Notes: generated by a model not told the origin, from the sequence alone. 28,755 nucleotides of DNA from DATFXF01 sp035258565 (GCA_035258565.1 DATFXF010000165.1:1-28755); one strand, 5' to 3'; numbered from the stretch's first letter, positions 7,832 to 16,164 are shown. Translations and numbers: made by a program.

Positions 7832-8328
7832 CACGCATTACGATGGCGGGTTGGGTGAGTGGGCCGGAGGTAGAGGCCGCTCTTGCCTCCAACCTTTTCG
7901 ACCAAATAGATGTCGGTGATTTCCATGCCCTTGTCCAGGGCCTTGCACATATCGTAGACGGTAAGCGCGGCGGCGGCGACGGCTACCAGCGCCTCCATTT
8001 CCACGCCTGTCTGCGCGGTGGCAGAGACGCGCGAAGTAATCTCCACGCCATTCTGGCACAGCCTTGTAGTCACATCAATGTGCGTCAGGGGCAATGGATG
8101 ACAAAGAGGTATCCATTCGGCGGTGCGTTTGGCCGCGGCGATTCCCGCAATCCGCGCAACCTCGAGCGGGCTGCCCTTGGGGGTCTCGAGGCGCCTTACC
8201 TTCGCGAGTGCTGCGCGGCCGATGCGGACGAACCCGCGCGCCACGGCCGTCCGCGACGTCGCTGGCTTGCGGGTGACGTCCACCATCACCGCTTCCCCAC
8301 TCCTCCGATAATGCGATAACTTTGGCAC
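7831..8328 (-). CDS. moaC: Cyclic pyranopterin monophosphate synthase
   Basis: Second enzyme of molybdenum cofactor synthesis; with MoaA it converts GTP to cyclic pyranopterin monophosphate. It has 165 residues if started at the GTG at 8328 (PKLSHYRRSGEAVMVDV), which aligns with the usual MoaC N-terminus. The frame is open to 8430, but that part overlaps moeA and is not family-like. Family motifs are SGEAVMVDVTRK, WIPLCHPLPLTHIDV, TGVEMEALVAVAAAALTVYDMCKALDK and the lysine-rich VEKVGGKSG end. It begins 17 bases after the moeA stop and its TGA overlaps the next start. Confidence 0.93.
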   Translation of the reverse strand: MPKLSHYRRSGEAVMVDVTRKPATSRTAVARGFVRIGRAALAKVRRLETPKGSPLEVARIAGIAAAKRTAEWIPLCHPLPLTHIDVTTRLCQNGVEITSRVSATAQTGVEMEALVAVAAAALTVYDMCKALDKGMEITDIYLVEKVGGKSGLYLRPTHPTRHRNA

Positions 8329-8345
8329 CTTCTGATTCTCGGCCT

Positions 8346-9560
8346 TCACCACACGTCGCGCCGGGGCAAGACATCCACCCATTCGCCCGCAGCGAAGGAG
8401 AGCTTCGTCGGTGGCACCAGCAAGAAACAATTAGCCTGCGCCAGGGTTACAAGATCCCCCGAGCCCTGCCAGGGCAACTCGCGAACGATTGGCTCGCCGT
8501 TCGACCAGGCGAGCTGCCCCGGTAGAAAATGCGTCAGTGCAGCTTTCTGGCTGAGCGGCCGAGCAACCCTCGCGCGCAAAAGCGGCAAGGGGCGCGGCGC
8601 GGCCCCACTCAACAAATCAATCGCCGGTAGCCCGAAGAGCTCGAACGTCACCATCGTGGACACCGGATTGCCCGGAAGACCAAACACGAATTTCTCGCGG
8701 CACGCGCAGAACACGGCGGGCCGGCCCGGGCGAATCGCCACGCCTGCAAAGAAAAACTCGGCCCCCAATGCACGCAATACGGCCGCCACCAAATCGTACT
8801 TCCCCATGGAGACGCCGCCAGAGAGCAGGAGCACGTCCGCATCCAAGCCGCGCTCGACCCGCGCCCGGAGCTCTTCCATGCGGTCCGGCGCATTGCCCAG
8901 GGCCACCGGAACTGCGCCGGCCAGCGCCACTTGCGCCACGAGCGAAACGCTATTGCCATTGCGGATCTGAAATGGCCCGGGCTTCTCATCAAGGCCGACC
9001 ACTTCATCGCCGGTAGAAAGAATGGCGACGCGGGGTCGCACATAGGCCGGGAGAGGCTGCGCGCCGACTTGCGCGGCCAGAGCCAGCTCGGCATACCCCA
9101 GCCGCGTTCCCGGCTGCAAGAGAACCTGACCGGCGCGGGCTTCGCTCCCACGGCGCACGATGTTCTGCCAGGGTTCCACGGCGCGCTCGACCAACACGCG
9201 GCTCTTCGAGGGCTTTGTGTGCTCGATCATCACGACCGCGTCGGCCCCCGGAGGGACGCCTGCGCCGGTCATGATCTCGACGCACTGCCCTGCACCAACC
9301 GTGCCAGCGAAGGTGTCCCCGGCTTTGATTTCGCCGATGATTTCGAGCGTGGCGGGCAGCGGGGTTAGATCCCCGGCGCGGACGGCAAAGCCATCGCGCG
9401 TCGCCCGGTCGAAGGGTGGATAATCGCGGTCAGCCACGACCTGCTCCGCGAGCACTCGGCTGAGTGCCTGGCCGATTTCGATTCTTTCGCGCGGGGGCAG
9501 CTTGCGGCGTGCGCCGACAACCTCAATGACCTTCTGCCGGGCTTCGATGAAAGACAGCAT
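8346..9560 (-). CDS. moeA: Molybdopterin molybdenumtransferase
   Basis: Inserts molybdate into adenylated molybdopterin to finish the cofactor. It has 404 residues, the usual length. The N-terminal MoeA domain shows PPFDRATRDGFAV and PPGADAVVMIEHT; the MogA-like domain shows LLSGGVSMGKYDLV and FGLPGNPVSTMVTFELF; a C-terminal beta-domain follows. I start at the ATG at 9560 (MLSFIEARQKV). The 13 codons open before it run into the purA stop and are not conserved. It is 22 bases downstream of purA and upstream of moaC, in a compact operon. moaA, moaD and moaE are not in the window. Confidence 0.95.
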   Translation of the reverse strand: MLSFIEARQKVIEVVGARRKLPPRERIEIGQALSRVLAEQVVADRDYPPFDRATRDGFAVRAGDLTPLPATLEIIGEIKAGDTFAGTVGAGQCVEIMTGAGVPPGADAVVMIEHTKPSKSRVLVERAVEPWQNIVRRGSEARAGQVLLQPGTRLGYAELALAAQVGAQPLPAYVRPRVAILSTGDEVVGLDEKPGPFQIRNGNSVSLVAQVALAGAVPVALGNAPDRMEELRARVERGLDADVLLLSGGVSMGKYDLVAAVLRALGAEFFFAGVAIRPGRPAVFCACREKFVFGLPGNPVSTMVTFELFGLPAIDLLSGAAPRPLPLLRARVARPLSQKAALTHFLPGQLAWSNGEPIVRELPWQGSGDLVTLAQANCFLLVPPTKLSFAAGEWVDVLPRRDVW

Positions 9561-9582
9561 CGTCGTCGGATGAAACGGCGAA

Positions 9583-10881
9583 CTACAGCCAGGCGGCAAG
9601 CCTCGAGCCGGACGGGATGATTGTGGCGTCGCGTTCGGGGCCGGTGGAGATCATGCCGATTTCCACGGCGAGCTCGTCGGAGATGAATCTCAGATAATCC
9701 CGTGCAGCCTGCGGCAGCGCTTGGGAGTCACGGATCCCGTAGGTCGGGCATTGCCACCCGGGCAGCGTGCGATACACCGGCTCGACCCGGCCAAGCTCCT
9801 CGGCTGAGGCCGGCATGTCGCGGAGGAGTGCGCCTTGCGAGCGGTAGCCAACGCACACCTGAATCTCGCGCTGCGTATCGAAGACGTCAAGTTTGGTGAC
9901 CACGAGCGAGTCGATTCCGTTGAGCATCACCGCGTAGCGCAGGATGGCCAGGTCAAGCCAGCCGCACCGCCGTGGCCGCCCGGTGACGGCACCGTACTCC
10001 TGGCCGCGGTCGCGCACCTGTCTCGCTTCGAGGTCGGGCATTTCGGTTGGAAACGGCCCGCTGCCAACGCGGGTGGTGTAGGCCTTGGTGACGCCGATGG
10101 TGCCGGTGATGCGTGTTGGCGGCACGCCCAGGCCGGTCGAGGCGCCGCCCGCGGTGGCACTCGAGGAGGTGACATACGGATAGGTGCCATGGTCAATGTC
10201 GAGCATGGTGCCCTGCGCGCCTTCGAACAACACAGACTTCCCCTCGGCCAGGGCCCGATTGAGCAGCCCAGCTGTGTCCGTCACATAGCTGCGGATGCGC
10301 TCGCCGAGCGCGAGGTATTGCTCGAGCAGCCCGGCAGAGTCGAGCGATATGCCAAACGCCCCTTGGCAGATCGTCTTCTTTTCCCTCCATGCCCGCTCGA
10401 GCTTTTCGCGGAAACCGTCCTGGCTCGCGAGATCGCAGACGCGCAGGCCTTGGCGGGCCATCTTGTCTTCATAGGCGGGCCCGATGCCGCGCGACGTGGT
10501 GCCGATCTTCGCGGCACCGCGGGCGGCCTCGGCAGCCTTCTCCAATTCACGGTGATAGGGAAAGATCAAATGAGCGCGGTTGCTCAGATGCAGGCGGCCG
10601 CCGACCTGAATTCCAGACTTTTCGAGAAGGTCCAGCTCGGCCACGAGAGCGGCGGGATCCACGACCACACCGGAGCCGATGACGGCGTGTTTGCCGGGCC
10701 GCAGAATTCCGCAAGGAATGAGCTGGAGAATGAACCGGTAGCTATTGAAGATGACCGTGTGGCCCGCATTGTGCCCCCCGGCACAACGTGCGATGTAGTC
10801 GAACGAACCGGCCAGGTAATCCACAACCTTGCCTTTTCCTTCGTCGCCCCACTGCGCCCCCACGACAACGATCGCCTTCAT
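9583..10881 (-). CDS. purA: Adenylosuccinate synthetase
   Basis: Joins IMP and aspartate using GTP, the first committed step from IMP to AMP. It has 432 residues, as usual. The nucleotide loop GDEGKGK (residues 12-18) with the catalytic Asp, then AGHTVIFN, GIGPAYEDK, the block GAQGTMLDIDHGTYPYVTSS, and TGRPRRCGWLD are all intact. The ATG at 10881 (MKAIVVVGAQWG) is the family start; the 23 codons open before it are not conserved. It heads a run with moeA, moaC, a response regulator and mog at gaps of at most 22 bases. The functional link to Mo cofactor is not obvious beyond shared purine metabolism. Confidence 0.97.
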   Translation of the reverse strand: MKAIVVVGAQWGDEGKGKVVDYLAGSFDYIARCAGGHNAGHTVIFNSYRFILQLIPCGILRPGKHAVIGSGVVVDPAALVAELDLLEKSGIQVGGRLHLSNRAHLIFPYHRELEKAAEAARGAAKIGTTSRGIGPAYEDKMARQGLRVCDLASQDGFREKLERAWREKKTICQGAFGISLDSAGLLEQYLALGERIRSYVTDTAGLLNRALAEGKSVLFEGAQGTMLDIDHGTYPYVTSSSATAGGASTGLGVPPTRITGTIGVTKAYTTRVGSGPFPTEMPDLEARQVRDRGQEYGAVTGRPRRCGWLDLAILRYAVMLNGIDSLVVTKLDVFDTQREIQVCVGYRSQGALLRDMPASAEELGRVEPVYRTLPGWQCPTYGIRDSQALPQAARDYLRFISDELAVEIGMISTGPERDATIIPSGSRLAAWL

Positions 10882-11231
10882 GCGCCCGACCCCCACGCTT
10901 CCATTCCATTGACCGCACGCCTCCCTTCCGCTTGGGACTCCAGGAAACAAAAGAAAGGAGGAACGCGAAGAACCCAGAGAAACATCGTACCTTCCGTGCA
11001 GCCGGAAGGCAAGCGCTTACGGCCCTAGCGTCCGGTTCCAACGACCGAGCGGCCCCGGCCGTGCCTACAACTCAGAGGCACGACAGGGTCAGCGCTTTCC
11101 CGCCGGACAGGATCGCGAGGATCAAAACACCCGGTGCCCCAGCTTCTGCTCCGAGCACAGCCCATATTCGGTTTTGCGGGGATCTGAAGAGAAGCGCCTC
11201 CTGCCTCGGCCACGCCAGTCGTCGATACCGT
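10882..11231. other. Intergenic region between purA and trx, no gene seen
   Basis: A stretch of 350 bases between two leftward genes. I see no convincing ORF, tRNA or riboswitch. It contains one perfect 7-bp hairpin (10990-11009: CCTTCCG, 6-base loop, CGGAAGG). On the minus strand this follows the trx stop by about 220 bases and is followed by only a weak T-rich stretch, so it is at best a poor terminator. The purA promoter should lie here, but I cannot place it with confidence. Confidence 0.6.
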
Positions 11232-11567
11232 TCAGCTCACGTGCCGCGACAGAGCCTTGGTGATTTGTTCCTTGGGGACCGCGCCGACAATCTGCTCCGC
11301 CACCTGGCCGCCCTTGAAGATCAGCAGCGTGGGAATGCCGCGGATGTTGAAGCGACCTGGGGTGTTTATGTTTTCATCCACATTCAGTTTGACGACTTTC
11401 AACTTACCGGAATAGTCGCCGGCGATTTCGGCCACGGTCGGTGCGAGCGCGTGGCACGGTCCGCACCATTCGGCCCAGAAGTCCACCATCACCAGCTGGT
11501 CCTTGCTGGCCTCGATCACCTCGACCTGGAAGCTGTTGTCCGTCACGTTTGCAATGTTTTCAGCCAT
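11232..11567 (-). CDS. trxA: Thioredoxin
   Basis: Cytoplasmic dithiol-disulfide oxidoreductase, 111 residues. The active site WCGPC is at residues 34-38 within VDFWAEWCGPC, the cis-proline motif is GIPTLLIF, and DENINTPGRFNIRG corresponds to the usual region before it. The ATG at 11567 is preceded by a good Shine-Dalgarno (AAGGGGAAG). The frame is open upstream to overlap the glgA end, but that part is not conserved. It lies 50 bases after glgA and may be cotranscribed. It is a possible electron donor for exported redox proteins, though nothing here shows that. Confidence 0.95.
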   Translation of the reverse strand: MAENIANVTDNSFQVEVIEASKDQLVMVDFWAEWCGPCHALAPTVAEIAGDYSGKLKVVKLNVDENINTPGRFNIRGIPTLLIFKGGQVAEQIVGAVPKEQITKALSRHVS

Positions 11568-11617
11568 CTCTTCCCCTTCGCTTGGGGGCCGCGCTCGTAT
11601 CCGCTTTGGCCCCCAAT

Positions 11618-13087
11618 TCAATCATTAGATGTTCGAGCTGCCCGCGGGATGCGAGCCTTCCGCGCACGCTCGTAGACCCCCACATATTCGGCAGCAGAGG
11701 CTTCCCAAGAAAAATCCTTAGCCATGCCATTGGCTTGTAGCTTCCGCCAGGCCTTCTGGTCTTTGTACACCCTCAATGCCTCGCGCAGGCATACGAGCAG
11801 CGCCCGGCCGTCATAGACCTCGAACTTAAAGCCGGTGCCGCTGCCCCGCTGGGGATCAAAGGGCTCAATCGTATCATCGAGCCCACCGGTCGCGCGCACG
11901 ATCGGAACGGTACCATACCGTAGGCTATAGATCTGGTTCAGCCCGCAGGGCTCGTAGCGGGATGGCATCAGGAACATGTCCGAGCCGGCCTCAACCTTGT
12001 GCGCCAAGGTATTGTCATACGCAATTCTCACACCGATCTTTCCCGCGAATCGCCGGCCGAGTTCGCGGAACAGCTGCTCGTACTTCGGCTCGCCGGTGCC
12101 CAGCGCCACGATCACGAGATCTTCGGCGAGCAACTCGTTGGCTACCTGCGCGATCAAGTCGAAGCCCTTCTGGTCGGTAAACCGCGAGACAATGCCGATG
12201 AGCGGCCTGGAAAGGTCCTCCGACGGAAGCCCGAACACCTCGAGCAGGTCCCTCTTGCAAAAGCTCTTCCCGGAGAGGTCTTTCACCGAATAACGTGCAG
12301 CGATGAAGGAATCATTCTCCGGGCTCCAGACGGAATAGTCCACGCCGTTCAGGATGCCTTCGAGGTGATCGGCCCGCTTGCGGACGACGCCGTCCAAGCC
12401 GTGCCCGTATTCGGGCGTCTGAATCTCCTGCGCGTACTTCCGGCTGACGGTAGTCAAGTAGTCGGAGAAAAGCAGCCCGCCCTTCAGAAAATTCACCCTG
12501 CCGTAAAACTCAAGCGCTTCCATGTGGAAGAGGCTTTCAGGGAGACCCACGCGTCTCAAGACCTCCCGAGGAAACAGGCCGTGGTAGCCCATGTTGTGGA
12601 TGGTGAAGATCACCGGCACGGGGCGCAGCGTGGGATCGGCCTCATAGAACGTGCGCAGCAGCACCGGGGCGAGCGCTGATTGCCAATCGTGGCAATGAAT
12701 CACGTCGGGCAACCAAACCCGCTTTGCCGCCTCGATGGCGGCCCAGCTGAATTCACCGAAACGCTCGGCATTGTCCGGATAATCCTTGCCCTGCGCCGTG
12801 TAAAGTTGGTCGCGGTCAAAATATTCGGGGTCGTCCACGAAGTAGTAGCGCACCCCGGCGACCGCGGAGCCGTCGACCACGGCGGGAAAGCGCAGACGGT
12901 CGCCCATCGGGAGCGTTAGGCTGGGAACCAGGACTGCCTGGGCCTTCGTGCCTCGGTAACGAGGCAGGACCACGCCCACCTCGTGGCCCATACGCACGAG
13001 GGCTTTCGGCAAGGCCTCCACTACATCCGCCAAGCCGCCCGTTTTCGAGAAAGGGAGTCCTTCAGAAGCAACAAACAGGATTTTCAT
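11618..13087 (-). CDS. glgA: Glycogen synthase (ADP-glucose type)
   Basis: Extends alpha-1,4-glucan chains from ADP-glucose; GT5 family with a GT-B fold, 489 residues. The N-terminal KTGGLADVVEALPKAL (Lys15) binds the sugar nucleotide, HCHDWQSALAP is the conserved middle block, and the C-terminal half has GIVSRFTDQKGFDL and the catalytic region MPSRYEPCGLNQIYSLRYGTVPIVRATGGLDDT. The ATG at 13087 is the family start. It is the first gene of the leftward block, divergent from the protease gene at 13325. No other glycogen gene is adjacent. Confidence 0.96.
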   Translation of the reverse strand: MKILFVASEGLPFSKTGGLADVVEALPKALVRMGHEVGVVLPRYRGTKAQAVLVPSLTLPMGDRLRFPAVVDGSAVAGVRYYFVDDPEYFDRDQLYTAQGKDYPDNAERFGEFSWAAIEAAKRVWLPDVIHCHDWQSALAPVLLRTFYEADPTLRPVPVIFTIHNMGYHGLFPREVLRRVGLPESLFHMEALEFYGRVNFLKGGLLFSDYLTTVSRKYAQEIQTPEYGHGLDGVVRKRADHLEGILNGVDYSVWSPENDSFIAARYSVKDLSGKSFCKRDLLEVFGLPSEDLSRPLIGIVSRFTDQKGFDLIAQVANELLAEDLVIVALGTGEPKYEQLFRELGRRFAGKIGVRIAYDNTLAHKVEAGSDMFLMPSRYEPCGLNQIYSLRYGTVPIVRATGGLDDTIEPFDPQRGSGTGFKFEVYDGRALLVCLREALRVYKDQKAWRKLQANGMAKDFSWEASAAEYVGVYERARKARIPRAARTSND

Positions 13088-13222
13088 GCGGCACGATTGG
13101 ACACCCCAAGTTACTGAAAGCCCGCGGGCTCGTCAAGGCCGCGTGGAGGCGCGTGGAGTGAGGTCATTAGAGTTGCACCAGCAAGTGAAGGGACCGGTGG
13201 CTCATCCTAGCCAGAAATCACA

Positions 13223-13250
13223 TTGCCCCGATTCTGGGTCGTAGGATAAT
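13223..13250 (+). promoter_or_regulatory. Possible sigma70-type promoter for the HtrA-like gene
   Basis: TTGCCC (13223-13228), a 16-base spacer and GATAAT (13245-13250) face the protease gene, leaving a leader of about 70 bases. The -10 is good, the -35 moderate. This is pattern matching only. Confidence 0.4.
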
Positions 13251-13324
13251 GGGGCCGTGTTCACACCCTGTCGATTTTCTCCTGCCCTCTATCTTTACGA
13301 GTCCAAACCATGCGCTCGGAGAGT

Positions 13325-14812
13325 ATGAAAAGGGGAATCGCAATGTGCGATCCATTAAGAGCCAGACCGGTGCGCCGCACTGGTGGCCTGCGCAGGTGTT
13401 ATCTTCTGTGCGCCGTGGGTCTATTGCTAGCACGCGGGGTGGAGGCCCAGGCCCCTGACAAGAAGAACGCCCCCGATCTGCTCCAGCAGTTCAGGAGCTC
13501 GCTCGAGGCGCTGGTCAAGCGGGTTTCCCCAAGCGTCGTCCAAGTGCTGGCAACCGGATATGGTCCCCTCGAGCAGTCCGGCCGGAGCGAAACAGGCCTA
13601 GTGCTCGGCCGGCAGCGCGCCATCGGTTCCGGGGTCATCCTGGACCCCGATGGGTACATTGTGACGAACGCACACGTGGTCACCGGAGCGCAGCGCGTCC
13701 AGGTGACCGTGTGATCCCCGGCAGAGAATTCCGGGATTCGTTCGCTTTTGAGCACAAGAGGGCACACGCTCGAGGCGCGCGTCCTCGGGATATCCAGAGA
13801 AACCGATCTCGCGCTGTTGAAGATCGAAGCACAAGGACTCCCTGCCCTACCCATTGGAAAGTACAGCAACGTCCGGCAGGGTGAACTCGTCTTCGCGTTT
13901 GGAAGTCCCGAAGGCTTGCGCAACTCAGTGACGATGGGTGTGGTGAGCTCGGTCGCCCGCCAGCCCAACCTCGACAGCCCGATGGTGTATATCCAAACCG
14001 ATGCTCCCATCAATCCCGGCAACAGCGGCGGTCCGCTGGTGAATGTGGATGGCGAACTGGTCGGCATCAATACGTTCATCCTGACCCTGTCCGGCGGCAA
14101 TGAGGGACTGGGCTTTGCCATTCCCAGCGGCGTCGTGGCCTTCGCTTATCCGCAGCTCCGCAAGTACGGCCACCTACATCGCGGCGAGATCGCCGCCAGC
14201 GTTCAGACCATCACTCCTACACTGGCGGCCGGGCTCAGCTTGACAAGAGATTATGGCGTAATTGTCTCCGACGTTATCCCGGGTGGCCCCGCTGACAAGG
14301 GGGGCTTGAAGATCCAAGACATCATCCTGAGCGTGAACGGCAGGGCGACCGATAGCCTCCCCCTGTTCGGCCTTAGCTTCTATCTGCACGGCGCCGGGGA
14401 ACGCGCGAAGTTCGAAGTCCTTCGCGGTTCCGAGAAGCTGCTGCTCGAAATCCGCATGGTTGAGCGGCCGCATGACGTGGACCGGCTCCTGGAAACGGTC
14501 GGGCCCGAAAAGAATCTCGTGCGGAGGCTGGGCATCCTCGGCATCGAACTCGACCCCAAGCTTGCAAAGATGTTCCAAAACCTCCGGGAGTCATCCGGGG
14601 TCATCGTTGCCGCCCGGGTGGTCAATTCAGGCGGCACGGACAGCTCCCTTGCGACCGGGGACATCATCCACGCCCTGAACGGCACTCCGGTCACTAGCCT
14701 CGAAGGTCTGCGCTCAGTACTCGATCGACTCAAGCCTGACAGCGCAGTGGCCCTGCAGATCGAGCGCGACGGAAAACTGATGTACGTTACCTTGCAGATG
14801 GAAGGGGAGTAA
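13325..14812 (+). pseudogene. HtrA/DegP-like serine protease with two PDZ domains, interrupted by an in-frame TGA
   Basis: An exported S1C-family protease, 495 codons if read through. After a signal peptide (Arg-rich start, hydrophobic YLLCAVGLLLA, likely cut after VEA) comes the trypsin-like domain: His117 in TNAHVV, the Asp in RETDLALLKIE, and the catalytic Ser in NPGNSGGPL. Two PDZ domains follow (around YGVIVSDVIPGGPADKGGL and SGVIVAARVVNSGG). The frame is the same throughout but is broken by TGA at 13712-13714, between the His and the Asp, so neither half alone has a triad. Codon use on both sides is normal coding. A single CGA-to-TGA change, a sequencing error, or read-through could explain it. 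The starts at 13325 (after GGAG) and 13343 (after GGGGA) are both plausible. Confidence 0.82.
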
Positions 14813-14900
14813 CGATCTCGATGGCCCAGAAGTTGGAGGGACGCTAGCCCGGTTGGAACGACCGGGAATGGAATGTCAGACGGGTCTGGGATCCGCTGCT

Positions 14901-15490
14901 CTACGGCCTCGGCACCTGCCGCATGATCTCTGTGGGATCAAATTTCACAGGCGTGCTGGTGATGTGATCCTTTGCGCCGGTAATCGTCTTCAGCAAGACC
15001 AGCGTGGTACCCTGGCCGCTATACTTCACCATGCCCCACGGCGTAACCTTGGGGCTAAACCAGACGTCGCCGCTCCCGTCAGTCATTCGGTAATGCTCGC
15101 AAACGAACGTGCCCGCCGGGACGCTGATCGTCTCCGTGCCCACGTGCTGGGCCTTTTGCCGGAAGTCCGCTTCTTGATTCTTCTTTACGGTCGCCTGAGG
15201 AGCCTGAATGGACATGGACATCTCCATCGGCTGGGGCTGCCCGGGCACTTGCATGATCATGCGTTCCGTGATGACGTTGTCCCGGTCTTGGGCGACCAGC
15301 ATCTTCCTGTACATCGTTGCTCCCGAGTCGGGAGCCTGCATGCCATACTCCAGCCAATAAGCGTCCTTTCCATTAACCGTCTCTTTTCCGACGATGGTCA
15401 TCTCCATTGCATGCTTTTGATTCTTGTTGTCCTGGATCTCATAGGCGGCGCCGGTACCGACTACGGGACTCCAGACGCCCTGTATGCTTG
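14901..15490 (-). CDS. Hypothetical protein, 5' end unclear or lost
   Basis: A leftward coding segment of about 195 residues with protein-like composition, from IQGVWSPVVGTGAAYEI to KFDPTEIMRQVPRP. It contains MIMQVPGQPQPMEMSMSI, VPAGTFVCEHYRMTDGSGDVWFSP and ITGAKDHITSTP, which suggest a beta-rich exported protein of a family I do not recognise. Such proteins normally have a signal peptide, but the 140 bases upstream encode nothing hydrophobic in any frame. Between the GTG at 15695 (inside the neighbouring gene) and the ATG at 15407 there is no ATG, GTG or TTG in frame. Either the 5' end has been lost, or translation starts at 15695 with a non-conserved leader, or at 15407, losing conserved-looking sequence. 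It is convergent with the protease gene; a weak 6-bp hairpin (14848-14866) lies between them. Confidence 0.6.
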
Positions 15491-15631
15491 GTGGGCGTGC
15501 GTCTCCTTTCGCTTGCGTCCTGCCGGCCCCGGCCCTTCTGCCCCACTCCCAGTCGCTAGCCGACTTGCTGAACCGGGGCGACCTACTAAAGTCGAGGAAA
15601 ACCCGCGTATATTTGCAGCTCCACCCTCTCT

Positions 15632-16102
15632 CTAAACCACGAGGACCTTCGTTGCCCAGCCCATACTCTCCGCGGTGAGCTTGGGATTCGTCCACTGAGC
15701 ACTTTTCCCCTCGAAGTCCTGGTCGACCACCCCACGGGCGGTCCCGCAGGCCCTTCAAACAAAGATCGGAATCTTCAACTCCACGACCTTGGCCAAGGCC
15801 TCGCGGAAGGGAGGCCAACCCACGGGCGTCACGCTGTTGGACACTGCCGTACGCATGAGCACGGTCGCGTCACCAGCCAGTTCAATGCGTACCTCATTCC
15901 CCGCCTGTTTCAAGGCGGCGGCCCAGGCAAAAGGGAAATTGGCACGGGTCGGGTTTTCCGAACCCGATAGACCGATCAGAAGGAACTTCTGTCCTGCTGG
16001 CGCTTCCGTACCTGGGGTCTGGGCCCAAGCCACGGCAGTCCCTGCGACCGCACCGGCGCAGACATGTCCCGCTTCTTGGAGAAAGGATCTCCGGCTCCGC
16101 AT
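15632..16102 (-). CDS. Tat-exported DsrE-like protein, candidate selenoprotein (UGA at codon 116)
   Basis: A DsrE/DsrF-like protein; this family handles sulfur or thiols through cysteines. The N-terminus has a twin-arginine signal (SRRSFLQ, residues 3-9, hydrophobic stretch, probable cut after AWA at 27). The domain begins at KFLLIGLSG. At codon 116 (15757-15755) the frame meets TGA, then continues without a break for 40 codons to TAG at 15632. The product reads PIFV-U-RACGTARGVVDQDFEGK and ends ATKVLVV. Relatives known to me have a Cys at or near this place in a CxxC ahead of an ARGV motif, so TGA would encode selenocysteine in a U-x-x-C redox motif with Cys119. The post-TGA codons are strongly GC-ending (about 80%), as in real coding sequence. 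A strong Shine-Dalgarno and a promoter precede it. The alternative is a nonsense mutation; neighbours at 13.3 and 14.9 kb also look damaged. Confidence 0.7.
15725..15743 (-). promoter_or_regulatory. Candidate bacterial SECIS stem-loop downstream of the UGA
   Basis: On the minus-strand mRNA, counting from the base after UGA, GACCGCCC (12-19) can pair with GGGUGGUC (23-30), including one G-U pair, leaving apical loop GUG (20-22); looser GG/CC pairing can extend it. Bacterial SECIS elements typically have a small loop of 3-14 nt with a G at its start, 16-37 nt after the UGA. This hairpin meets both rules. The sequence is GC-rich, so a hairpin by chance is possible, and the loop does not copy the E. 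coli fdhF loop. Confidence 0.5.
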
Positions 16103-16107
16103 ACCAT

Positions 16108-16164
16108 CCTCCTTTTTCCGCAGAATATTTCGGGCATTCTACCCTCAAGTTGCCTCCCGACCAA
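16108..16164 (-). promoter_or_regulatory. Promoter and strong ribosome binding site of the DsrE-like gene
   Basis: On the minus strand, TTGGTC (16164-16159), a 17-base spacer and TAGAAT (16141-16136) form a sigma70-like promoter, giving a leader of roughly 27 bases. AAAAAGGAGG (16117-16108) lies 5 bases before the ATG and is one of the best Shine-Dalgarno sequences in the window. Intact expression signals argue against the gene being a dead remnant. Confidence 0.55.

Noticed and set aside
10990..11009. Hairpin as terminator for trx
   Set aside because: It lies about 220 bases past the stop and lacks a T-run; kept only as a note in the intergenic entry.
11025..11060. Possible tRNA suggested by GGTTCCAAC
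   Set aside because: The flanking bases do not form a T-arm or acceptor stem on either strand.
13712..13714. Selenocysteine in the HtrA-like protease
   Set aside because: The codon is not beside a Cys or in a redox motif, a chymotrypsin-fold protease needs no selenium there, and the hairpin after it is too close to the UGA.
13325..16102. Reassignment of TGA to Trp or Gly, which would explain both in-frame TGA codons
   Set aside because: Many intact genes here end in TGA at the expected place (nuoJ, nuoK, moaC, moeA, trx, glgA, iclR, dnaE2), so TGA is a normal stop.
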